38,864 nucleotides of DNA, taken from assembly GCA_029865445.1 (NCBI GenBank), contig JAOUGY010000001.1, positions 1 to 38,864 on the forward strand. The letters run 5' to 3'. The notes below the pieces were generated by a model. The model saw nothing but the letters and a program-made list of their open reading frames with translations. It searched no databases and was not told the origin of the DNA. Made by a program: the position numbers and the translations under genes. The DNA is from Acidimicrobiia bacterium (GTDB lineage: Bacteria > Actinomycetota > Acidimicrobiia > Spongiisociales > ZC4RG35). Shown in pieces: positions 15,617 through 22,543 of this stretch (the first letter of the stretch is position 1; each line of letters starts with the position of its first letter).

Positions 15617-15701
15617 GAGCGGGGTGACCTGTCTCGCCGGGGCCGGTACTCTGATCGATAATGACACACCAGCCGGATGATTCAAGGGGTACCTTCACCC
15701 C

Positions 15702-17012
15702 GTGACGTACGATCATCAGGCACGCGGCCGCCGGCGACTCACCGCCACCGTCACCGACCTCGAGGTCGTACGCCAGAAGGCGTTTCTCGTCGGTGTCGCA
15801 TTTCCCGACACCGACGTCGCAGAGGCGGAACGCTCGCTCGACGAGCTGGCGTTGCTGACCGACACCGCAGGCTCGGATCCCGTCGACTCTGAGCTGGTGC
15901 GGCGTCGTGACCCCGACCCGGCGACCTTCATCGGCAGCGGCAAGGCCCAGGAGCTGGCCGAACTGACGCGTGCGCTCGACATCGACCTGGTGGTGTTCGA
16001 CAACACGCTCACACCGGCCCAACAGCGGAATCTCCAGAAGAAGTTCGAAGTCGATGTCGTAGACCGTGAGGCGCTCATCCTCGATATCTTCGCCCAGCAC
16101 GCCACGTCCAAGGCGGGGGCGATTCAGGTCGAGTTGGCCCTGTACCGCTACAACCTGCCTCGGCTCCGTGGCCGGGGAAAGCACATGTCGCAACAGGGAT
16201 ACGGCGTCCTCGCCCGCGGGCCGGGCGAGACAAAGCTGGAAACGGACCGGCGCAGGATTCTCGCCCGCATCTCCAGGCTCGAGCGCGATCTCAAGGCCCA
16301 GTCGAGGACCCGAGCCACCCAGCGCAAGTCGAGACATCGCAATGACGTGCCCCAGGTGGCCCTCGTCGGGTACACGAACGCGGGCAAGTCGACCTTGCTC
16401 AATCGGCTGACTTCCGCAGAAGTCCTGGCCGAGGACCGGCTGTTCTCCACCCTCGACTCCACCGTTCGGCGATCCGCCCTGCCCGACGGTCGCTTCGTTC
16501 TCCTCTCCGACACGGTGGGTTTCGTGAGACGTCTCCCTCACCAACTCGTGGAGGCCTTCCGTTCGACACTGGAAGATGTCACGGAGGCCGACCTGTTGCT
16601 GCATCTCGTCGACGCGTCGGATCCCGACCCGGCCGGCCAGATCGCAGCCGTCCGCACCGTGCTCGCCGAGATCGATGCCAACTCAATCCCCGAGATTCTC
16701 GTGTTCAACAAGGCCGATCTCGCCGACCCGTTGGCGCTCGGGCGTCTGCGCAACGTCTATCCGGACAGCGTGACGATCTCCGCCCGGACGGGTGACGGCG
16801 TCGATGACCTGCTCCATGCCGTAGCCGAACAGCTGGCCGGGCGACTCCGTCTCTACCAGCTGCTCGTGCCGTACGATCGGGGCGACATAGTTGCAGCCGC
16901 CCATCGGCTGGGTGAAGTGGTCCTCGAGAAACACACCGACGACGGAACCTACATCGACGTGAGGCTGCAGCCGGATCAGGCGGGAAGGTTCGAGTCGTTC
17001 CAAACCGAATGA
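15702..17012 (+). CDS. hflX: GTPase HflX
   Basis: This 436-residue ribosome-associated GTPase is known in other bacteria to split stalled or stress-inactivated ribosomes. The N-terminal HflX domain includes DPATFIGSGKAQEL and the glycine-rich linker RLRGRGKHMSQQGYG with GPGETKLETDRR. The G domain shows G1 GYTNAGKST (about 221-229), G2/G3 region LFSTLDST and LSDTVGF, and G4 FNKAD. The start is a GTG at 15702, preceded by AAGGGG. That G-run can pair with ACCCC directly before the GTG (GGGGT, 6 nt, ACCCC), so the ribosome site may be partly closed. The length is typical. Confidence 0.95.
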   Translation: MTYDHQARGRRRLTATVTDLEVVRQKAFLVGVAFPDTDVAEAERSLDELALLTDTAGSDPVDSELVRRRDPDPATFIGSGKAQELAELTRALDIDLVVFDNTLTPAQQRNLQKKFEVDVVDREALILDIFAQHATSKAGAIQVELALYRYNLPRLRGRGKHMSQQGYGVLARGPGETKLETDRRRILARISRLERDLKAQSRTRATQRKSRHRNDVPQVALVGYTNAGKSTLLNRLTSAEVLAEDRLFSTLDSTVRRSALPDGRFVLLSDTVGFVRRLPHQLVEAFRSTLEDVTEADLLLHLVDASDPDPAGQIAAVRTVLAEIDANSIPEILVFNKADLADPLALGRLRNVYPDSVTISARTGDGVDDLLHAVAEQLAGRLRLYQLLVPYDRGDIVAAAHRLGEVVLEKHTDDGTYIDVRLQPDQAGRFESFQTE

Positions 17013-17030
17013 AGTCGGCCAGAGTGGAGA

Positions 17031-17065
17031 CGAGGGAGACCACCTGCCTCGCGCGGTCTCCCTCG
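17031..17065 (+). terminator. Probable hflX terminator hairpin
   Basis: CGAGGGAGACC and GGTCTCCCTCG form an 11-bp perfect stem with a 13-nt loop, 18 bp after the hflX stop. No T-tract follows, which is common for terminators in high-GC actinobacteria. Confidence 0.55.
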
Positions 17066-17179
17066 CCGGGGTTCCGACCCCCTACGCGCCGTCCGGACAT
17101 CCGGCACGCATCGGAACCAAGCCGATATCGATGGATGCCCCACACCCCTGAGGCGCATCCTTCGAGTCCGACCGGGTCA

Positions 17180-17195
17180 CATTATACTCATAATG
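17180..17195. promoter_or_regulatory. TetR-gene promoter and operator palindrome
   Basis: CATTAT-ACTC-ATAATG is a perfect 6-4-6 inverted repeat in an AT-rich island just before the TetR gene. It contains the candidate -10 boxes TATACT (17183) and CATAAT (17189). Overlap of the palindrome with the -10 region suggests autorepression by the TetR protein (inference). Confidence 0.6.
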
Positions 17196-17207
17196 ATTAC
17201 GTTCACA

Positions 17208-17954
17208 ATGGAACAAGAACCCGAGGATTCCACGACCGAACCGCGCACCCGAGATCGCCTGCTTGCGGCCGGAATCGAGCTCATGGTCGAGACGCCGGTG
17301 GGGACAGGCGTCAATCACATCAAGGCCACCGAGGTGTCCCGCAGGGCAGGCTTGTCACACGGTGCCTTCTATCACCACTGGTCGAGCCAGGAGGACTTCC
17401 AGATCGAACTCCTCCACCACGCCATCCAACTCGGACGCAACCCCGCGGAGGCCGACCAGTTCCGCAAACGGGTCGAAGCCGCCGATCTCACGAACCCCTC
17501 CGAAGCCATCCGCACGGTCATGAACGAGGCGTTCGAGGAAGCGGACCTGGTGGCATGGCGGATCTGGGTGGCCCTCCTCGCCCGCAACGATCCCCAAACC
17601 GATGCGTTGCTACGTGATCGCTACCAGGAGGTCGTGGACGCCTACACACCCGCAGTGGCGGAAGCCTTTGGGCCGCTCATGCTCCGGATCCGTCCACCCA
17701 TGGACCTCGACCGGCTTTCGGTACTGACCGACGCCCTGTGGGAGGGTCTCGCCCTACGTCGCACCGTCGACGCCGATGCCATCGATGGTGCCGCCGCCAC
17801 CGACCGGTTCGGAAAGGAGTGGAGCCTCTACGCGCTCGGCGCCGCTGCCATGCTCGTCGGGTGTACAGAACCGGTCGGCGGGGTCGAGACCGACCTCCTC
17901 GATGCGATCGATCGGCTGGGGGCCGCCCTTCGTGAACGGCCTCACGACAGCTGA
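17208..17954 (+). CDS. TetR-family transcriptional regulator
   Basis: This protein of about 248 residues has an N-terminal TetR HTH (RDRLLAAGIELMVET, then IKATEVSRRAGLSHGAFYHHW, about residues 14-65) and a divergent helical ligand domain. The recognition helix segment GLSHGAFYHHWSS is typical of the family. An in-frame ATG at 17193 lies inside the operator palindrome, so the ATG at 17208 is preferred; neither has a ribosome site. The 3' end overlaps the convergent ppgK gene by 13 bp. It probably regulates itself; no divergent target gene is adjacent. The ligand is unknown. Confidence 0.85.
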   Translation: MEQEPEDSTTEPRTRDRLLAAGIELMVETPVGTGVNHIKATEVSRRAGLSHGAFYHHWSSQEDFQIELLHHAIQLGRNPAEADQFRKRVEAADLTNPSEAIRTVMNEAFEEADLVAWRIWVALLARNDPQTDALLRDRYQEVVDAYTPAVAEAFGPLMLRIRPPMDLDRLSVLTDALWEGLALRRTVDADAIDGAAATDRFGKEWSLYALGAAAMLVGCTEPVGGVETDLLDAIDRLGAALRERPHDS

Positions 17955-18688
17955 ACCGCGGCCATCGCCGCCCCCACGATGCCGGCCTCGTTCTGGAGAA
18001 CCGCCGGCACCGTCTCGACGTCGACATCGAGGAACTGGGCGTACTTCTCCCACTTGCGAGAGATGCCACCACCGATCACGAAGAGATCCGGCGAGAACAA
18101 GCGATTGAGATGCTGAAGGAACCTGCTGACGCGCCCGGCCCACTCCTCGTAGGAGAGCCCCTCGTCGTCGCGAGCCCGTGACGAGGCCCACCGTTCCACC
18201 GATTCGAACCCGGCGAAGTTGAGATGGCCCAATTCGGTGTTCGGGACCAACCGCTCGTCCACGAACATCGCCGACCCGATTCCTGTGCCAAAGGTGAGAA
18301 GCAGGACGACGCCGTCGACCCCCTTTGCCGCCCCAAACGACACCTCCGCGATTCCGGCCGCGTCCGCATCGTTGAGAACAACGAAACGCGACCGCACTCG
18401 ACGCTCGAACAGCGCTACTGCATCGGTCCCGATCCAAGCTTGGTCGACGTTGGCGGCGCTCAGGGTCACGCCCCGACGAACGACGGCGGGGAAGGTGCAT
18501 CCGACCGGGCCCGAGTACGAGAAGTGCTCCACCATCTGTCCGACGACCTCGGCCACGGCCACGGGCGAAGAAGGCCTCGGCGTCTTGATCTTGTGACGCT
18601 CCGCCAGCAACGCGCCCGTGCCCGGGTCGACGAGGTTCCCCTTGATTCCGGAACCGCCGATGTCGATGCCCAGAATGCCATCACGCAT
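17942..18688 (-). CDS. ppgK: Polyphosphate glucokinase
   Basis: This 248-residue ROK-family kinase phosphorylates glucose using polyphosphate (or ATP), feeding glucose 6-phosphate to glycolysis and the pentose phosphate pathway. Visible motifs are the phosphate loop GIDIGGSGIKG at the N-terminus, VVLNDADAAGIAE with the catalytic Asp, LTFGTGIGSA, and ELGHLNF. The absence of the long cysteine-rich zinc motif of ordinary ROK repressors and the actinobacterial context favour PpgK over other sugar kinases. The start is the ATG at 18688 (MRDGILG). It is divergent from gnd by 63 bp, so the two glucose-6-phosphate pathway genes share one intergenic region. Confidence 0.9.
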   Translation of the reverse strand: MRDGILGIDIGGSGIKGNLVDPGTGALLAERHKIKTPRPSSPVAVAEVVGQMVEHFSYSGPVGCTFPAVVRRGVTLSAANVDQAWIGTDAVALFERRVRSRFVVLNDADAAGIAEVSFGAAKGVDGVVLLLTFGTGIGSAMFVDERLVPNTELGHLNFAGFESVERWASSRARDDEGLSYEEWAGRVSRFLQHLNRLFSPDLFVIGGGISRKWEKYAQFLDVDVETVPAVLQNEAGIVGAAMAAVQLS

Positions 18689-18751
18689 GGCGGCGCAGGA
18701 TAGATCGGCCGGACCAACAGGCCAGCCGACCCTCCGGTTACGCTCCCAACC

Positions 18752-20197
18752 ATGACTTTGGACATCAAGGCCGACATCGGCCTCATCGGCCTGGCAGTGA
18801 TGGGCCAGAACCTCGTGCTCAACATGGTCGACCACGGGTACCGAGTGGCCGTGTACAACAGGACGACGGCGGTGACCGACGAGTTCACGTCAGGTCGTGG
18901 GGCCTCGCCATCCATCGTGGGCGCAGACACCGTCGAGGCACTGGTCGACTCGCTGCAGTCACCGAGAATCGTGATGCTGATGGTCAAGGCCGGACCCGCC
19001 GTAGACGCCGTGATCGATCAACTGCTGCCCCTCATGGCACCGGGCGACGTCATCGTGGACGGCGGCAACTCGCTCTACACGGACACCGCGCGCAGGGTCG
19101 AGACGCTGGCCGCGCACGGATTGAGGTTCGTGGGCACAGGTGTGTCCGGAGGCGAAGAGGGGGCACGGCACGGACCGTCGATCATGCCTGGCGGGTCGGA
19201 GGAGGCCTGGCCGGTCGTCCAACCCATTCTCCAGGCGGTCGCGGCCAAGGTCGCCGACGGGACACCATGCTGCGATTGGGTCGGCCCCGGGGGTGCCGGC
19301 CACTACGTGAAGATGGTGCACAACGGTATCGAATACGGCGATATGCAAGTCATCGCCGAGGCATACGCTCTGCTCAAAGCGGCCGGAATGGAGCACCGTG
19401 ACATGGCGTCCACTTTTCGGACGTGGGGCGACGGCATCCTCGACTCGTTCCTCGTCGACATCACTGCCGACATCCTCGATCACGTCGACGAGGATGGATC
19501 TCCGCTCCTGGAGAACATCCTCGATGCCGCCGGCCAGAAGGGCACCGGCAAGTGGACGGTGATCTCGTCGATGGAACTCGCACAACCGGTGAGCCTGGTG
19601 GCCGAAGCCGTGTTCGCGCGCATCGTCTCGGCACTCAAGGACGAACGAGTCGTGGCGTCGGAGGCGCTGGCCGGACCGGCCGATCGTCCCGAGCTCGACG
19701 TCGATGACGTTCGCGACGCCTTGTACGGTTCGAAGATCGTCTCGTACGCCCAGGGGTTCATGCTGCTGTCGGAGGCATCGCGAGAGTCCGGATGGGACCT
19801 CGACCTCGGCCGGGTCGCCTCGTTGTGGCGGGAAGGGTGCATCATCCGGGCCCGCTTCTTGGACGACATAACCGCGGCCTACGAGCGTGACCCCGCGCTC
19901 GACAACCTGCTGTTGGACCCGTTCTTCTCCGAGGAGATCGGCCGTGTCGAGTCGGGTTGGCGCCGAGTGGTTGCTGCAGGTGTCCTGGCCGGCGTAGCGG
20001 TACCTGCGTACTCGGCGGCGCTGGCCTTCTACGACGCCTACCGGTCGGCGATCCTGCCGGCGAATCTGATCCAGGCCCAGCGCGACTACTTCGGGGCCCA
20101 CACCTATGAGCGGGTCGATCGGCCGCGCGGCGAGTTCTTCCACACCAACTGGACCGGTCGAGGCGGCACCACTACGGCCGGCACCTACTCCGCCTGA
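18752..20197 (+). CDS. gnd: 6-phosphogluconate dehydrogenase (decarboxylating)
   Basis: This 481-residue pentose phosphate pathway enzyme converts 6-phosphogluconate to ribulose 5-phosphate and CO2 with NADPH production. The N-terminal Rossmann loop is IGLIGLAVMGQNLVLNM, followed by VYNRTT. Substrate and catalytic signatures are GTGVSGGEEGARHGPSIMPGG and GHYVKMVHNGIEYGDMQ with the catalytic Lys, and the C-terminal FFHTNWTGRGG tail is present. The length is that of the long, homodimeric class. The start is the ATG at 18752. It is divergent from ppgK. The gene ends 28 bp before the first copy of the 35-bp palindromic repeats. Confidence 0.96.
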   Translation: MTLDIKADIGLIGLAVMGQNLVLNMVDHGYRVAVYNRTTAVTDEFTSGRGASPSIVGADTVEALVDSLQSPRIVMLMVKAGPAVDAVIDQLLPLMAPGDVIVDGGNSLYTDTARRVETLAAHGLRFVGTGVSGGEEGARHGPSIMPGGSEEAWPVVQPILQAVAAKVADGTPCCDWVGPGGAGHYVKMVHNGIEYGDMQVIAEAYALLKAAGMEHRDMASTFRTWGDGILDSFLVDITADILDHVDEDGSPLLENILDAAGQKGTGKWTVISSMELAQPVSLVAEAVFARIVSALKDERVVASEALAGPADRPELDVDDVRDALYGSKIVSYAQGFMLLSEASRESGWDLDLGRVASLWREGCIIRARFLDDITAAYERDPALDNLLLDPFFSEEIGRVESGWRRVVAAGVLAGVAVPAYSAALAFYDAYRSAILPANLIQAQRDYFGAHTYERVDRPRGEFFHTNWTGRGGTTTAGTYSA

Positions 20198-20224
20198 CCG
20201 ACCCCACCACCTCCCGCACTTCCC

Positions 20225-20272
20225 CAACCCTGGGTTGAGGAAGTGAAAATCCACACAACCAACCCTGGGTTG
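20225..20272. repeat. Palindromic repeat pair, left copy
   Basis: Two copies of the palindrome CAACCCTGGGTTG (20225-20237 and 20260-20272) are 35 bp apart. The unit between them reads GAGGAAGTGAAAATCCAC and a few more bases. The same pair with the same 35-bp period and nearly the same spacer recurs at 21273-21320, in the same orientation, on the other side of the AbiEi/DUF559 gene. Confidence 0.85.
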
Positions 20273-20287
20273 AGCAGGCGCCGGCCT

Positions 20288-21193
20288 TCATGAGTGGGAC
20301 CCGAAGGCAGCGCGGACTGTTGCCACGACATGACCCGGCCGGTTCGCCACATCATGCCATGTGAACCGGAGCAGCTTCCACCCGTGGATCACGACGGCAT
20401 TGTCCCGTGCCCGATCCCTGTCGAACTCTTGGTTTCGCGTGTGCCAGCGCCTGCTGTCCCATTCGATTGCGACGCGCTCATCCGGGTAAGCGTCATCGAA
20501 TCGCCGCGTGCGGTCCCACGGGAGTGGGAACTCGCTCAGGAAGCGGCCGCAATCCGCCTCCAACAACAACGCCCTACCCAAGGCCTCCAACTTCGATGCG
20601 ACGTGTGGAGAGCCATCGACGAGTTCGGAGGTCACCTCTCTGAGGACCTTCGAGCCGGGTCGGCCACGGCGCGCCACCGAATCCCGAATCGCGACCAACA
20701 GGTCGAGATCGACTCGCTTGTCCAAGATCAACGACCGCAACACGTCGCTCAAGTGTGAAACGGAGCAGAAGCGAGCCATATCGACAACCGTTCGCTCGAC
20801 GGTGGTGACCCGCAGTCCGTCGCGTGTGGTGATGTGAGAGTCCGCTAGGTCATGGTTGCGCCGAACGGTGACGCCGGGAAAGGCATGCGTGGTCCGGCTG
20901 TGGACCGACACGACGGCGAGCCCCTTGGCAAATCCCTTCACGCTATGTACCTCGGCCGCCGCCTCGTGCGACGCCACTGCGCTCGGCAGCACGGCCACCG
21001 CAGCGCGGACCCTCTCCATGGGAACCGAGGCGTCGTAGAGCTGGATGGCACCCCCATCCAACCGCTTCCACTGTCCCCGACTGAGGCGCCCCCGAACCTC
21101 GTTGACCGTCATCCCCAGTTCGAGAATCTGCTTTCTGCGCAAACAGCCACCTTGAGAGGCGGCGACTTCCATCACGGCTCGTTCGATGTTCAT
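20288..21193 (-). CDS. AbiEi-type N-terminal domain with DUF559 nuclease-like C-terminus
   Basis: This 301-residue protein combines two modules. Residues about 1-90 resemble the AbiEi winged-helix antitoxin head (RAVMEVAASQGGCLRRKQIL, then GMTVNEVRGRLSRGQWKRL and later VASHEAAAEVH). Residues about 215-300 resemble DUF559, a Vsr/PD-(D/E)XK-like nuclease fold (FPLPWDRTRRFDDAYPDERV, AIEWDSRRWH, then GWKLLRFTWHDV). Such proteins are frequent, usually orphan, in actinobacteria and are annotated as type IV antitoxin-like; their real role is not established. The start is the ATG at 21193; the longer open frame up to 21310 runs into the repeats and was rejected. No AbiEii toxin gene is adjacent. The gene is bracketed by direct repeats, which suggests it arrived as a unit. 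Confidence 0.78.
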   Translation of the reverse strand: MNIERAVMEVAASQGGCLRRKQILELGMTVNEVRGRLSRGQWKRLDGGAIQLYDASVPMERVRAAVAVLPSAVASHEAAAEVHSVKGFAKGLAVVSVHSRTTHAFPGVTVRRNHDLADSHITTRDGLRVTTVERTVVDMARFCSVSHLSDVLRSLILDKRVDLDLLVAIRDSVARRGRPGSKVLREVTSELVDGSPHVASKLEALGRALLLEADCGRFLSEFPLPWDRTRRFDDAYPDERVAIEWDSRRWHTRNQEFDRDRARDNAVVIHGWKLLRFTWHDVANRPGHVVATVRAAFGSHS

Positions 21194-21256
21194 GACCGAA
21201 AGATGCCAATGGAGAGTGACATTTATCCATCCCCGCCCAACCGTGGGCCAGATCGG

Positions 21257-21320
21257 TGGATATCCACTCAGCCAACCCTGGGTTGAGGAAGTGAATATCC
21301 ACGCAATCAACCCTGGGTTG
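21257..21320. repeat. Palindromic repeat pair, right copy
   Basis: CAACCCTGGGTTG occurs at 21273-21285 and 21308-21320, again 35 bp apart, with spacer GAGGAAGTGAATATCCAC. A second palindrome, GTGGATATCCAC (21257-21268), precedes it; the spacer carries a degenerate form of the same motif. A third, decayed unit can be traced toward 21225. The array lies between the serB stop and the AbiEi/DUF559 gene start. Confidence 0.85.
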
Positions 21321-21349
21321 GCGGCGCTTCGCGGCGGCGGGTTTCTTGG

Positions 21350-22522
21350 TCAGGGGGAGATCAGGTCGGCGGTCTCGACATCGTGGCGCCGGATCCCCAG
21401 AAGGAACAGGATCGCGTCGAGATACGGCACACTCAACGACGTGTCGGCAGCCTCGGACACCACGGGCTTGGCGTTGAAGGCGATGCCGAGGCCCGCAACC
21501 GAAAGCATGTCGATGTCGTTGGCTCCGTCGCCGACCGCCACCGTCTGAGCGAGCGGGATACCTTCCGACTCTGCGATCTCCCGCAAGACCCTGGCCTTGC
21601 CCGCACGGTCGACCACCGGCCCCTCGAGGCGACCGGTGACCACACCATCCACGACCTCGAGTCGGTTGGCGACCGCGTGTTCGAGACCGAGGTCTGTCTT
21701 CAGGCGATCGGTGAACACCGAGAACCCTCCCGACACCACGGCCACCTTCATCCCCAGCCGGTGCAAGGTCCGAACAAACGTGCGCGCACCGGGAGTCAGC
21801 TGGATCTGTCCCCTGACCCGCTCGAGATCTCCCTCGGTGGCACCGGCGAGCAGCGCAACCCGCTCCCGCAGCGAGGTCTCGAAGTCGTGATCGCCCGACA
21901 TGGCCTCGGCTGTCAGGCGCGCCACCTCTGCGCCAACCCCTATCTGAGAGGCAAGCAGTTCGATCACCTCGCCCTGGATGAGTGTCGAGTCCACGTCCAT
22001 GACCACGAGACGTTTCGCCCGCCGGAACAGACCTTCCGGCTGAATCGCCAAATCGATCTGGTGCTCCTTGGAGGCCGCTCCGAGTCCCCGCCGCATGGCC
22101 TCGGTGTCCCCTCCCGAAACGGCCAGTTCGTAGCTGATGACCGGGTACGTGGCTATCTGGGCGATCCGGTCGATGTTTCCCCCTCCATCGGCGATCGCCC
22201 GCGCCACCGCGCCGAACCCGGCAGGCTCGACAGCGGTTCCGATCACTGTGACCACCGACTCTGCTCCTCGACGCTGCGGGGAACCATCGACGACCTCGAA
22301 GTCGAGATGGACGCCCCGCTGCCATCCGAAGAACAGCAACTCCTTGACGGTCGACCGGCCTTCCGGCACCTCGATGAGAAGACCGAGTTCCAACCTGCCG
22401 TGCAGAACGACCTGTTCGACATCGAGGATCTCGACGCCGTCCCCCGCCAGCACGTCCATGATGCCTGCTGTGATGCCAGGGCCGTCTGGCCCGCTCACCC
22501 TCACCAATATCGTCGTGCCCAC
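21350..22522 (-). CDS. serB: Phosphoserine phosphatase with ACT domains
   Basis: This enzyme of about 390 residues releases serine from phosphoserine, the last step of serine synthesis. Two ACT-type regulatory segments lie at about residues 1-170 (ILVRVSGPDGPGITAGIMDV starts the first). The HAD phosphatase domain follows: motif I VMDVDSTLIQGEV, motif II VVSGGF, motif III/IV KARVLREIAE and VGDGANDIDML. The layout matches mycobacterial SerB2. No ATG is available near the ACT domain; the GTG at 22522 is the best start and leaves 21 bp to the divergent pepN. The long open frame above it, to 22795, belongs to the antisense of pepN. Serine may feed the CBS enzyme in this window (inference). Confidence 0.92.
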   Translation of the reverse strand: MGTTILVRVSGPDGPGITAGIMDVLAGDGVEILDVEQVVLHGRLELGLLIEVPEGRSTVKELLFFGWQRGVHLDFEVVDGSPQRRGAESVVTVIGTAVEPAGFGAVARAIADGGGNIDRIAQIATYPVISYELAVSGGDTEAMRRGLGAASKEHQIDLAIQPEGLFRRAKRLVVMDVDSTLIQGEVIELLASQIGVGAEVARLTAEAMSGDHDFETSLRERVALLAGATEGDLERVRGQIQLTPGARTFVRTLHRLGMKVAVVSGGFSVFTDRLKTDLGLEHAVANRLEVVDGVVTGRLEGPVVDRAGKARVLREIAESEGIPLAQTVAVGDGANDIDMLSVAGLGIAFNAKPVVSEAADTSLSVPYLDAILFLLGIRRHDVETADLISP

Positions 22523-22543
22523 GGCCGGCAGCCTACCGGTACC

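Noticed and set aside
20225..20272. Minimal CRISPR array
   Set aside because: The palindromic unit is only 13 bp, the spacer is nearly identical at both loci, and no cas genes are present.
21383..22543. Long upstream extension of the pepN frame
   Set aside because: It is the antisense of serB; M1-family similarity begins only after the ATG at 22544.
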